A stretch of 64,000 nt of DNA from Membranipora membranacea. Taxonomy: Eukaryota; Bryozoa; Gymnolaemata; Cheilostomatida; Membraniporidae. The translations under genes and the position numbers were made by a program. The notes under the pieces are model-generated. The model worked only from the letters and a program-made list of their open reading frames with translations. It was not told the DNA's origin and made no database searches. Location: the NCBI GenBank assembly GCA_914767715.1, contig OU612065.1:2728001-2792000 (forward strand), read 5' to 3'. This document shows positions 1 to 13,122 of this stretch, in pieces (positions within the stretch are counted from its first letter, which is position 1; every line of letters starts with the position of its first letter).

Positions 1-184
1 TAAGTTTGTACTGATGCTCTGCTAACAATGTGAATGTGACTTTGTATCTAACCTCTATGGTGGTTGGTAAGCCTGGTTTTTCACTCCATGTGGTGGCCCT
101 TAACTTAGTTCCTGAGCGCTATTATTCTTTCCTGTAGTGATGTTCCAATGTGCTACATACATGTACTAAATGTTTTATTTTCAG

Positions 185-3100
185 TTGACTACTGAGAACA
201 ATGCTTATAATTCCCATGCTAAGTCTACCGACTGGATAAGATTGCCAAGTGATGTTAGTAAAGTGAACCTTTGATATCTTTTCTAACGCTTTGCTTTAGA
301 CATCTTAATTGTACTCTCATTCTTGGACACACTCTTGCTTGCATTGCATGCCTTATTTTGTACCATGCTTTGTAGGTATGCTAGATTGTAGAGCCTTTCT
401 TAGCCTCCCAGTTAGCTCCATTTCACATAAATCATAACAATAATATGTCTGTGTACTGTGTACCGTGTGCTTTCTACCTCTTCTCATTTACCACAATATT
501 GGGTCCATAATGATTTCCAGTTTTCTTCAGAAGATTATAATTTCAAGATATTCTCATCAAAGTATCTCAAATTTCCTTTCAAGAGATATTCGTCGACAAA
601 ATCGCATCATTTATAGATCTATATAGATATAGATATAGATAAAGATGTAGATATAGACATAGATATATATAGATATATTATGTATATATATATACATATA
701 TATATATAGATATAGTAGATATAGATCTATATAGATTTATAGTAGATCTAGTAATTCAGGTCAATCGTGTGAGAATGACAAGAGTTTTTTTTTTAAATTG
801 ATAAGTAGGGATTTATAACACAGGAAAGCTCCTTTGATCAGTATTTGTAGTATATGAGTTTCATTACCCTGCTCTATGGATTCCAGCATACAAGTTCAAT
901 ATAGTTAGCTGATGAGACAACCACACATAAATCTTAGAGAAAATATTTTGCCATTATTCAAGTATCTAAATTTATCACGCATAATGGTCTTACATGAATT
1001 TTCGGCAACTTGGAATGATTCGGGCATGATTCTCTATTTTATGACAATTTGAAGAAAAATGTATCTTTCTATCCAAAGTTACACAAAGCTTACTCCCAGA
1101 AATGATCATATGGCCTGGTCTACAGCTGAGTATGGTGACACAAGGCACGATGTTATGTAACCTGCGCTCTACGGGTCCTGATCAAATGAGCCTATAGTCA
1201 TAAGGAAATTTCAAAATTTCTTATTACCAACTCATCACCAGCTATGATTGGTCACAATCAGCTGTGCTGTTGATGTGTCCGCGTGACCTGTTTCTAATCA
1301 TGATTTTGTTATGTATTCTACTTCTACTAACATTATTATCTATGGTGTGTGCTCTGTTCTTACGCTGTGTCTCTCTACTGTCAAAACTGATGACTCCTAC
1401 TCTGGGAGAATCGCACACTTTTCAACAGCTGATGTTATCATGTGTGTGATTGTCATGTAAACTAAGTTGTATGCCTCGTCTAGCAATGGCCAAACTTCAG
1501 TATATATTTGCCTCAAATACATGTTTAATTTCCCTTGCATTCATGCTGACATCCTCATCAATCTCTAGTAAAGGTAATAGTTTTCTCATGGGGATACATA
1601 GATTACTCGAGTTTTTTTAGTACTGAGTTTGGGACGACAATCTAAAAGAATAAAATGGATTTGTTTTATCACTATGATTATACATCCTGGTTAGTGCTTG
1701 CTTGGTGCAGTAGCATTTCTGCGATCTAATACATGTTTCTACACCATGCCTGTACTCATTTGTGACCATTTTATTGATATTATGTTTTGGTGTCATTATT
1801 TTTAGGCAGCAGCACCTTCTCTCTCTATATCTGTGTCAATGCCAGTGTACGATTTACGAGGCCCGGTATGTACTTATATGTTCTTACTATATCATGTGTA
1901 TTACTAACTGACACTTTCAATTATTTGAACTTAAAATTGTAAAACCATAAAATAATGTGAAGTTTCGAAAATTGATACCAGAAATTAGTGTCGGGGGATT
2001 TCATATTGGATGAGAAGGCTTTATCACATTAACAAAATTTTTACAGTGCCATTATTATTACTCTCATCATGGAAAAATAGCTAAAGATGCCACCCTCCCT
2101 GCCAGCACTTATGGTGCGACAATAATTATTGGAATAATCTCCTCTTTGACATTAAGCTGATAACTCTTTAAACAATCCAGAGAGTGATAATGCAAATATA
2201 ATGTAGACACGTTTATAAAACTCTATCATAAAATATCCAATGAACTCCCTTCATTGAAATATCTATCCCTCTTATGTTCCAAACTGACAGTCAATTTGTT
2301 GAGCTGACTGTACAAATTTAACGAAGAAAGGAAGTAGATGTGTGCATGATTTATGTATCGGCAAATTCATTTCTTATACATTTTTGCGATTTTTGTTGCG
2401 GCAACAGTTATAATATCTATAAATCATCTTTGCCTTCAACATTTTAAAGCGTGAAGAGGGTAATCTATTGGGTGTGGCTGGAACAGACATCAATATCGAT
2501 GAAATACTTCACCTCATCCCTAGACATAAGGTAATACAACTTATTACTATTGCTTCAGAAACTTCAGGCTTCATGCAGAAAGTTTGTTATTGTCTCCGAG
2601 GATAGAGCGCATCAAGCATTTCAACTCTTTAAGTTTGTGTAATAATGATCATTGTGAAATTTCTGCAGCATCTGTCTTTTTATTGTAGCTTGGGATACAC
2701 GGCTATACTTTCATTATCAATAACAATGGTTTTGTGGTGTATCATCCACAATTTAGCCCGTGGGTGAGTATATGAGCAGAATAAAAACTTTTTTTGTGGA
2801 TGTCTATGTCAAACTTCGATGCACTGACAAGTTTCATTGCTTGTGCACTAAATGACATGCTATGTATAAATATAGTATGTTTGACCAACTTCTAGACCAG
2901 AGACCCTTCTCTGTCACCCTGAAATAATTTAAGAAAGTTGCTGAGACTTTGTTGACCTTGATATGATTATCTGACATTGCTTTGCATGCGCTTTATTCAT
3001 TAGTCCCTTAAGCATGCATTTCATATCATATTATTATTTCTATGTTTGATTCATTTTCTTTAAACAGTTTTATTTTCCTATCACTCTAATTTCCCCACAG

Positions 3101-6100
3101 GTTGAACCATGCGACAATGCGATATGTGTGATCGCGCGTGCGGTTAGTATATTTTAACCGTTATATTGGGTACCTGGTAGCCTATTTCTACTATGTATGT
3201 ATAAACTGCATGTGGAATCCTGTTCAGGTCATATTTTGCATGATATCCATGCATATGGGTGTGGAGGTGTGTGCTTGATACTGTTCTAGGTGGCTATTTC
3301 AGCATGTTCACACATAAAATACAAACTGTCTACTCAATTGAAATGTGTGTACAAATATGTGGACTTTTCTCAATGTTGTTTAGATTGTCATTTTTTTATT
3401 TGATAAGTTTGAGTTATTATTATGTATGCCCTGATTTGCAAGCAAAAACAAATTTTCAAATGTTATGGTTTGCCAATCATTTCACTGAAGCCGTATTTTG
3501 CAATATTTTTATTCTTGTTTTAGGATAACCCCGCTCTAAAAGACAACAAACCGAAGCCAGATTATAAGAATGTGGATATAACATACTTAGAGCAGGAGGA
3601 ATATCCTGAGGAAGGAAGGATAGAGAAGGTATCATTGCTATCTTAGATTCTATGCAATACAGGCTTGGAACGTGAGACAGATAATCAGTATTTAGGAAAT
3701 CTACTAATAGACCCTGTCACAATAACTCTGTGATCCTCTTCCCTCTTAATGGAACACCGGAGGCTGCTGGAGGTAGTGGTAACATACAGTATCATCTGAC
3801 CTTGTTAGGGTACTATGGCAATTTAGTTTTTCTCCACTCTTAATTAGGGTTCAATAGTAGCACCAAAATTGTATCTACCGTTATCCATAATCTCTCTCCA
3901 TTTTTATATTCTTGATTCAAATATTGCTTTAGCTCAGGGAGGAAATGATAAACGGATCTACAGGAATCCTAACTGCTACAGTAAAGAAATTCTACAACAA
4001 AGAATTCAACAGGGTGTATATACAGAAGCAGACATATTACTATGCACCAATACCAAAAACTCCTTATAGGTACATTCAATGCTCTATATCTTCATTTCAC
4101 CATGCCCCTGTGTACCTACATGTGCTGATACAATATGCTGTGAATAAATATTGATGCTAGCTTCCAGTTAAAGTTTAACATAATGTTTGAATGTCCCGAT
4201 GCGCATCACCTAAATACGTTCATCTTTGTCTGAACCAAAATATAGTAATTAATAAATGGTCTGATTCTTTTTCAGTCTTGCAATTGTACGAGTGGAGAGC
4301 ACAGATAATAAAGTTATATATGATCTGAACCCACCAGACTTCCAGTCCTTCAGCTGGTGTCGTATGACTATAGCTGACTGGTAGGTGTCATCTGGACTGG
4401 TTCCAGACAGCTTAGTATTGTGCCAATGACAAAGAAACCTCTGTATTTTCAGGAATTTTATACATTTTGGTGATTATAACATACTGTATTTGTAACACGT
4501 CATAATTATTGTCCATTTATTTCCGGTGCATTATTATCAGAGTAACAAGTTTCACGGGGCACAATATTAATAGATCTAAAGATGTTTTTCACTTAATTTC
4601 AACAGTTGTATCTGTCTGCAAGGTGAATTTACATGTAGAACTGTAATGAATTGAACCCTCATTATCATACACTATGTTTCTGGGATCAATGATGAACTCA
4701 TTATAAAGTTATTACATGGCAGTAGATCTTCTCTTGGTAGAACCTTTTCTCTACAGATCATTCTATGTTATAGGAATTACTGTAATAAGAGTAAAGAAGA
4801 TCACTCCTTATCGACCCCCTACAGCCTTATCAAAGAAGCCCTAGACCCTCGGAACTCAAACTGTGATCGAGTGTTAGCAGAGGCTGTGGCATATGATGTT
4901 AATGTTACTAGAGGAGTGGCATCCGCTTGGATAGGTGCTCAGTTCAGCATGTGAGTATGCTTACTAATATCGTGAGTTTTGCTTCAGTATCTGCTTTTGG
5001 CGGCGATATTTTTCGTAACACTTACAGTGCAAATGGTTGTGTTTGATCAACTTTGCCTGCTTTTGAAAATGCTCCCTCTAACGGGTCAGGCTGCTGTTGT
5101 GAAATTTCCTCTCCTAATACAATGAAGTGAAGCCCTCTTACTTTCAGTTCAGGGAGTGCTCTGTTTGTTTTGGGACTTTGCAGTTTGGCAAATTTTGTGG
5201 CAATCGGAGTGCACTATGGAGTTACTATTAGTTTGCGCAAGATATTTAAATTTCATTTCTAACCCTACCTTGTCACACAAGAAGAGACACACACTAACCA
5301 ACCCTGCTTCGTTAGTCTAACAATTTGTCTAGATCAACATATGATACATAATGTCATTGAATGTTGTGATGCTTTTCTAGGCCGCCAGTTCTCAGCAGGT
5401 AATTAATATAACCCTATAACAAAGTTTGTTTATGAGTGATTTTGTCTTGCATGTGTGCCTCAGATGATTTTGACAGAGTTTCAGTGTCTTACAGCTTTGT
5501 CAATATTGTCGACAAACTGGTCTACCCATCCTTAATTATCCCTCGGCGGATTTTGTTGTTTTATGTTTAAAGTTAATAACCACAACAGCGTCTTAACAAT
5601 TATAATTTTGTTATTGTAACGGCTTAATTTGAGAGTATTTTTTATGTAGTTTTCATTGTGAAACAAAAGTGGCTCTTCATAACATTATTATTAGCTGCTT
5701 GAGTAGCTAGAAACATGGTTAAGTTTTTTTCCGCCCAAAGGCCAAGTGTTCCGCATATGCAGAATTTTGCTCAACAAAAGAGGATTGTCAACTGATTGTA
5801 TTGAAGAAAGTTTGTGTTTGTTTTTAGATCAGATAACAAATGTGACACCATTCAAACTGAGATTCTGAAAAACAGATGTGAACTGAAGCAGCAAATAAAG
5901 AATGCCCACCGTCTGCTTGTGTTTGACCTGTTGGTGCTAGGAACCCGCTCGGGAGTAACGAGGTAAATTTCATAACTCTTTTTATAACCAGAGCTTCCCA
6001 GTTCGTTTTCAGCTTTAGTTTTCTGTTGGAATCAGTGTCTTCCTTAAAATCTATGCGCAAACCTAAATATGTAAACTGTCTCTGTTGTTAGGTATCAGGA

Positions 6101-9100
6101 GCGGTTTTTAGACGGATCAGACGTTGAGGATAGGCAGAGCTGCACTGCGATGCATCATATTGATTCCCAGTCTAAAATCAGTATAGACTCTGACTATTTC
6201 CAGAGAGCCTCATTATACCCAAAAAGGAATGTCTGGGTCTTTGATATAAAAGTACCCAAGTCATATCGTAAGTACTATCCTGCAGCAGTAACATGTCTGT
6301 GTTATAAGGGTTGAGGGTGAAACATGAATATTGTATAGGAATAAATTCAACATTTTTTCGGGGCGGTAGTGTCATCAAGATCTTTGAACGCTTTGGGGTC
6401 ATCCTAGATGATCACTCGTCAATAGAAATTAAAAGTACCAAACTGGAGAGGACAACTCCGAATGGAGGCTCAAATTAGAGCTGAGAAAACTGCCTCTTTG
6501 AAATACTGCTTCGATTTTGGAACTTGTATGACCAGCTTGGATGTAGTATCAGATTGGTTCAATTAAAATTTTCATCCAAACAAATAATATTGTTCTCATC
6601 TAGATTTGACTGGAAATTCAAGTAAAATATCTCTGATGGCAAGCAAGGGCGTCTACGTGAAAGATCCTCAACGGAATAAGAACGAGCAAAGTGTCGATCT
6701 TCTGGCATCGGCTGTCGGTCTCAAAATTCAGTATGAAAGTCTGTATAAACTATTCAACCTCATCACAGGCTTCTGTCCCGATAACCTTGACTGTACTAAC
6801 ACCACATGTGCGGGTGATGTGAGTATCAAGTCAATAGCTGTATAATGATAAGTATGGCATCATCATATAATGTAACAAGATTCGCAATGGCGTGAAGAAC
6901 AATGCACTCAAGCTACGTACGGTGCTCACCTCTAAAGTATACCAAAGTGCAAGTTTTGTGGTCTAGGACCCCAGTCTTTTGTATGTGAGGAGGTAAATGG
7001 GTGCCACCATCGTCACAATAAAGGTTGGCACCTTTCACTTAAAATGTATTGTGACAGGTTTTTGCTGTTTGGTTTTTGATTTGTTATACGTGTTGGTCAG
7101 TGCATAATGCTGATATAAATTTTTGGAGAAGGTTATGTGGATATGCCTTCCATAACCCGCCGGATACACTCTGTTACAATCTATTTTAGAAAATTGATTG
7201 TTATCTACTGGATGATAATGGTTACGTAGTTATGACAGAGAGGGAAGATGACGAAAAGTTGGGTCAATTTTTTGGAGCAATTGATTACCAGATACTACTC
7301 GATATGAAAGATGAGGGATTATTTGAAGAGTATGTGAAACTAAGATTATAAACTTTCATCACATTCCAATTTTGGATTCATGTATTGTTAGATTAATTTC
7401 CTTATGATTAATGTTTTGAAGAATCAGAGTGAGTTATGTTGTGGTTGTTATATATTTATGACCACTGTGTTTCCGTACCAGTGATAACAAAAAACAAATA
7501 TGTGAATGTATGGCAGCCACCAATCGTAGAAAGTTGTGATCTATTTGAAGAACTACGATATTTATTTGCAGAGTCCCTGTGACAGACTATCAAGCATTAT
7601 GCACTATATGTAAAATTAACTCTGAATCAAGCTCAGCTTCCATTTTATTAGATGTAAGTATGAATCATTTTTATAGGCTGCTACAACGGATTGAATGGTT
7701 GAGTTTTTGTGTGAAATACAATAACAGTTTTAAGCTTAACTCAAATGATGTTATATTCATTTCAGGTAAACTTATTTCTCTTCTTTTTTTACAGCCATTT
7801 AGATATATATCAAAGATACTTTGGTGGTCGATATCCAAAGCAGCCTTGTAAGTACAAACACCTAGCTTGCCTTCATAGTATTTATGGAATAAGTTTTAGC
7901 AACCTGACCAATAATTATTGAATTCACAGGTAAATCTTAGTGAATTATGAGTCTTGAAATTCTTTCCTATTATATGCTGCCGTTAGAAGTTTACCCAAAA
8001 TCTTATGACTTGACAAATTTTCATATCCTCAGTGATCCATTGGACTAATTTATAATCAAATTACAGCATGTAACACTCAACTGCAGATGACTTGAGCCAA
8101 TTTTCTTCTGTAGGGTATACCTCCATCAGGGAGGGTGGGATATTCCTCTCCCAACCTCCCTGCATCCATCCCTGCTTATTTTTGGTATTTGGTCTCAGAA
8201 CAGGGTACGGGCCTGTCATCCTTTTCCTCTATCTTTGTGTGTTTGAGACATAATTTTGGCTTGGGGTTAAAATTTATTTGGAAAAGTGTTCTAGATTTCC
8301 TGGATATGGCACAAAAAGTCGTCCTTTAAATGGGTGGAAGTTATTTGAGATGTGTGGGCAATTGCTTGCTTGACCATCAATTTACAACAATCAATACAGC
8401 TAGATGCAGTATCAATTATTAATCCAGCACAGTATTTATTCATACAAACTTATAAAAATTACTGTAGATTGACAATAAAAAGTATATATATTTAGGTGAT
8501 AAAAATGTATCACAGCTACAAAACAATGACATGCCTATTGTTGGTAATGGTATGCACAGTATCCAAAATAGACTAGGTTCAAGATATAACAACTCTATAT
8601 ATATTGAATGAAAGGTGTAGAGGAGCCAGAAATTCCTCCTTACAAAGTTTAAAGGCTTGGGAGAATGTGAAGTTAATGATGTTAATGAAGTTTTGAATTT
8701 CTCATTTTAGATCCCTCTTAGAATTTAGTCTATATGACTGGTGGCATTGTATTTACTATGCAACAGGTAAGCTAACTATTTTGTTTTATTTGTCATCGAC
8801 AACAATAGCGAAGGAATATATTCTGGAAACATTCATGCTATATTGAACATTGGCTGTCAGGTTCTGGCTGGAGTTCAAATTAAACATCACTAGACTTGTT
8901 CAGTATTCTTGCTACCATGGAATCGCTGAAAAACTAAATCAACCAATAGACTGCTTTGTGTATCGCTGATTGTGACTGGTTTATAATTGACAGCACAAAC
9001 AACAGAGTCTAGTGTAAACTCGACTACAGCAACAGCTAATTCAGAATCGTCTTCTATTGTGCCCTGTGAGAAAACGTTCATGCAGTTTACTGCTATGCCT

Positions 9101-12100
9101 AGGCTTAGGCCTAGGAATGAGAACTCAAACGGCACCCTTTATCAATGCGTTAGCTGCAAGATCTACGTCAATCAAACCATAGCATCTTTAGAATTAGATG
9201 TCAATACCTCATACGTCACAAATAACTATCTGTAAGAGAATTTGGGTGTGCACGTCTCATGCCTCTTTCTGATTTTCGTACCTCACCACGCAGCCGAAAT
9301 CTCACATTAAGTTTAAAATTTTCTCACCTCCATAGTTTAGAGCTTTATTTCTGTTTCTCCGCAACAATAAGTTTGTTTTAGGTTCTTTCTCTCTGTCACA
9401 GCCCTCAATCCTAGGCCACTTCTGGATATTTCTAAGTTATGCTGAACTCATTGTTTTGCGTTGATGATTGAGGACTGTTTTCACTGAGCGAGCACATGCT
9501 TACCACCTAAGTTTTCCTAATATGATTGCGTGTGCTTTAGGCTTGGAGACTATTACTCCTGTACAAAATTACACTACAAACACTGTTGCACCTCAAGATA
9601 GCTCAACCTTCATCAAGGAAAATAGTGATGTATTAAAAAGCATTCTCACAGTGTCACCATGTCACTCAGCAAGCAGGCACTTCATCAGCACCGGATCTAA
9701 CAATTTGACATCAAATCATGTTTCTCAGTGCCTCGAGTGTAGCGAATCAAAGAGGTATGTCATTCTTGGTCAAAGTTACTCAACAAACCAGTGATGTAAT
9801 ACAATGTCCAGACCTTGTATCTCTTTGTATTCCCATTCCGACCAAATTTATCTGTGTATCTTGCTGAACAACTTTGACTTGCCTCAGTAGGAGAATAATC
9901 TGATGTGCTATCCAAATTCTGACAGCAGAATAGCTCCTCAGCAGCTGAATTTTGACAGCTTGTATCATCTATAATAATATATTATTAAGTTTTAAAAGAG
10001 GAAATTGAAAGTCAACAGAGCTTATTTTTAAAAAAGCTTGTTGCTATATAACTATGAGCTCTCAATTATAAGGTAAGTGTTGATGACGAGTTTAGCGTAC
10101 GTATTATTTATGAAAGGCTACACAGTGAACTTGGATATAGTTTCAAATTTGACAGAATGTTGCCATGAAAGCGAAAGTAGTGAAAACTCTTTGTGGCAAC
10201 ATTTTACATTCTACTAGCCAATTTGGACTTGTCTCCAAGTTCTTTGTAATGCTTTCAAGGTAAGTGTGTAAGTAAGAGGCACATGTTGGTTACAACATCG
10301 TAACACGAGATGGATCCTAATATATTCTCTATCCATGAGTATTTGTAAGAAACTACATTTCTGCGATGTCTCTTTTGTTGCTTACTGTGTTTTGTTGTGT
10401 TATGTTTGTGGCATTATTCTTGGTTATTTGTTTGCGAATTGGCTATTTTCAGCACAATAGACAGTTTTCTGAGCTCTGATTTAGGCCTCAATTTCGAGTT
10501 GTCCTCTCTCCAGTTTGGTACTTTTAACCCACACCGCATAGGAAAAACATGCTGAAAAGAGGGTTATCTTGAAAATCGCTTATAATGGGAAAAAGATTAT
10601 TTTTGATTCAGAATCTGCAACAGTGAAAACTCATATGGACATAGTTTGGGAAATAATTTTAGTATTTGGATAGTCAATTATAGCATTTTCCGCCTGTTTT
10701 GCGGACAATTTGGCAGAATCTTTCACGAGTTGCGTCACTAAAATTAAGATTTTTCATCATTCAAGCGGCCTCCAATGATTTGGAAACCCTGTCCCACAGG
10801 GTTTTCAATGGTGCAGACTCTTAATCAAAAATCATTTTTATCCTAGCATTAGCGGTTTTCAATATAACCCTCTTTCAGCAGGTTTTTCCTATGCGGCGTG
10901 GGTTAAGAGTACCAAACTGGAGAGAGGACAACTCCGAATTGAGGCATAAATAAGAGCTCAGAAAACTGTCTATAATTGGCTTTCTTTCCAAGTTTACAAG
11001 ATACTATAAATGATGTTAATCAGTTGGTAGGAGTATAATTAATCTCAGACAGATTTGCATCTTGGAACTTGAAGGAATATTTATGGATAGTTTGCACCAT
11101 TGACCAATTGACCGATACCTTGTTCAAACAGCCGTGAATCATGCTCATTGCCAACGTCTAATAATGAAGAGTGTGTTACCACAATCGTAAAGTGAAAGCA
11201 GGTAGTCAGGATGACGGGTTGCTCAACTATATTTTGAGGGCTATATGATGCGCCACGCTTTGTAATATTAACAGATGGTGATGTTTTCATGATGATAAAA
11301 ATAGAAAAAACATGTGAATAAACAAATCTGTTTCTCCACTCAAGCGGGCCACACGAAAATCAGCACCTCGCTAACGAATTGCTGGTCAGATGCTACAGGT
11401 CACTCATAATACTAAAAAATCCGTGTCACCATGCAATACTGCTGCAATTCGGTTTGAGAAACGATCGTTTGAACTTGGTATTACATTGAAATTTTATCCA
11501 AAATAACATGCAAAAAATTTGAGAAATATATGGTTTGTTGTTTTGTTCAATGTACTTGGTGTGATAGCAGTGCATATTCTGTTAATTTAATTTGAGATGC
11601 TATTTTTATCGCTCTATAGTGGTGGTGATGCACTGAATCGTACAGAAATATGCAAAATTACATCAGATAAGTACTACATTTACCCTGCAGTCTGCAATTG
11701 CTTCTGTTAGCGTTTGTCACAGTTTTCCGTGTGCTCACCTGCTCTTTCTATATCCTTCACATCTCAGTTAATTTTGCCACCATTTGGTTTTGCGCTTTTG
11801 AATTGTGGTTTGTTTTATCAACTCTCAGTTGTGTCATTGAAGTGTCTGCCACTTGTTTAATTGTCCACCTGCTTTGATTCTGCTCCCTTTTCTGTTTATT
11901 TTGGAGTAGATTGTGAGGTACCCTACACCACTCTTTACAGATGGACACCCTTTTGATGTGACATTGTGTAGATTGTCCTCTCTTACAGACTAGGTGATGG
12001 GGACATAACTCTCCATTGCCAGTTACACTGTCAGCTTTCACTGTTGAGTTGTATATTTTCAACTGCTTGAATTTGAATTGTAAGAAGCTGCTTATTGATT

Positions 12101-13122
12101 GTTTGAGTTCTTTATTGCTGTATTTGGTTATCAATAGCCATGTTTCTCTATCTCTTGAACAACAGGTAGGTGAGCTCAAACTGGCTCGACTGACAGACAG
12201 CTGTCCCGTCTACTTCTGGTGGTAATGAAACACTTGAAACAAAGATCTCAATTGAAATATTTTGTTACTGCTACTGTGATGCTAATACCAATGTTTCTTT
12301 ATACATTGCCCTAGGTCTTATGTAGCAACAAGAATACCGAAGACTAATCTTTATTTATTGGTGCTGGAATCAGAGTGTACTTGTGAAGACCAGATGCAAG
12401 ATATCCTTTACTACAATAATTATATTAGTGGTACAAAGGGGTTCTCAGACTAATTTGTCCATCACGAATTCAACTAAACATCACAGTAAATAACTTGGGC
12501 AATTCAAATTGATAAATAATGGGTTTTACGTTGGTAGACTCAGGGAGAATGGTAGACTTGACACTCAGGGCTCTCAGTGTAACACATTTCAATACGTTTT
12601 TTATTGTCCATAGTTTTCTGTGAGTTGCTTCCCTTTATCATCCTTAACTCTACCACACAATATTGTATATCAGATACTGACTTAGGTAAATACGGCTGTA
12701 CAGATGAAAGAACAACCAAATACAGGCGTCCTCCAAATACTTACCAAAGCTCCTACCATTCTTTCTACCCTTCAAAAGTTGAGAAGACAGTTACAGAGGT
12801 GAGAATATGGTTTTTTTGTGCCTGTCCACCTGACAATCAAAAAGCGAAAATTGAACAGTATTTACAAAATAGACTGCTAGTTCAGAGATAAAATCATAGT
12901 TGCTTATCCGATAGGATTGCTATGGTATCCTTTAATGTATAATCAGCACATTATAAAATCTCAAAATACATACAATTACTCACTAATATAAATCGGGATT
13001 TGTAATTGTATTGATTTTTCCTGTTTTAGAATCTGGAGACTTGTGGTGCAGCATCAACATTATATATATCTCTACCAGTTATACTTATAAACTTATCATT
13101 GACTCGTTGGTTCTATAGGTAA
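185..13122 (+). CDS. CACNA2D: Voltage-gated calcium channel alpha2/delta subunit (5' part outside window)
   Basis: Extracellular auxiliary subunit that promotes surface delivery of Cav channels. Exons read: 185-262, 1806-1865, 2450-2530, 2689-2763, 3101-3142 (doubtful), 3524-3628, 3933-4069, 4276-4380, 4774-4950, 5828-5962, 6092-6267, 6604-6818, 7190-7329, 7572-7653, 7795-7847, 8711-8766, then 8994-9231 or 9541-9754, 12315-12430 (weak donor), 12614-12798, 13030-13122. Phases agree throughout. Family landmarks seen are LLGVAGTDINIDEI (post-VWA Cache region), GYTFIINNNGFVVYHP, SLAIVRVEST, LLDDNGYVVMTEREDDEKLG, TDYQALC and TNLYLLVLES. The last exon encodes a Cys-Gly-Ala-Ala stretch and a hydrophobic tail, typical of the C-terminal membrane or GPI-anchor signal of this family. 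The VWA/MIDAS domain must lie left of the window. The subtype (1-4) cannot be assigned. Confidence 0.9.
611..750. repeat. (GATA/AT)n-type microsatellite
   Basis: A degenerate run of ATAGAT and TATA units lies in the first intron visible in the window. No coding potential is seen. Confidence 0.8.
3101..3142 (+). other. Candidate 42-nt cassette exon of CACNA2D
   Basis: A good acceptor (TTTCCCCACAG) and a GTTAGT donor flank 42 nt that are open in phase 0, between two exons that are themselves phase 0. Inclusion adds 14 residues (VEPCDNAICVIARA) after the Cache strand without changing the frame. Related family members need no residues here, so it may be an optional cassette or a chance pair of sites. 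Confidence 0.35.
6431..6494. repeat. Fragment of the MITE found in full at 10.5 kb
   Basis: This stretch runs from AAAAGTACCAAACTGGAGAG to GAGAAAACTGCC and matches the right end of the inverted-repeat element at 10460-10970 with a few changes. It lies in a CACNA2D intron. Only one terminus is present, so it is a solo end or remnant. Confidence 0.6.
8994..9231 (+). other. CACNA2D alternative exon A
   Basis: This 238-nt exon enters in phase 1 and leaves in phase 2. It encodes a Ser/Thr/Asn-rich stretch with several N-glycosylation sequons and the Cys pattern PC-x25-QCVSC expected just before the TNLYLLVLES strand. Reading through its donor meets a stop at once (TAA 9233-9235). Its phases equal those of exon B downstream, so either can join 8766 to 12315. 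Confidence 0.7.
9541..9754 (+). other. CACNA2D alternative exon B
   Basis: This 214-nt exon (acceptor TGCTTTAG, donor GTATGT) also enters in phase 1 and leaves in phase 2. It encodes PC-x21-QCLEC followed by SESKR. Joined to the exon at 12315 it gives about a dozen residues between the last Cys and TNL, as in known alpha2/delta proteins. It shares the PC...QCxxC layout with exon A. Exon A cannot splice to B in frame. Confidence 0.65.
10460..10970. mobile_element. MITE-like element with long inverted repeats and TA flanks
   Basis: The ends are GACAGTTTTCTGAGCTC and its inverted copy, directly flanked by TA on both sides (10458-10459 and 10971-10972). The inverted arms extend about 170 nt with scattered differences, and no ORF spans the centre. 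This looks like a non-autonomous DNA transposon that duplicates TA, as Tc1/mariner-type elements do; the superfamily is inference. It sits in the intron between alternative exon B and the next CACNA2D exon. Confidence 0.65.

Noticed and set aside
10156..10259. Possible CACNA2D exon between alternative exon B and 12315
   Set aside because: Its length gives the wrong outgoing phase for the exon at 12315, and the residues do not resemble the family.
11757..12225. Open frames on both strands, and a stretch flanked by TCTTACAG and GTAGGT that could be a third alternative CACNA2D exon
   Set aside because: In the phase required by the flanking exons the segment starts with a stop (TAG 11991-11993), and the encoded residues lack the Cys pattern. 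The shared ACTAGGTGATGGGGACA with 13.13 kb is outside the coding part.
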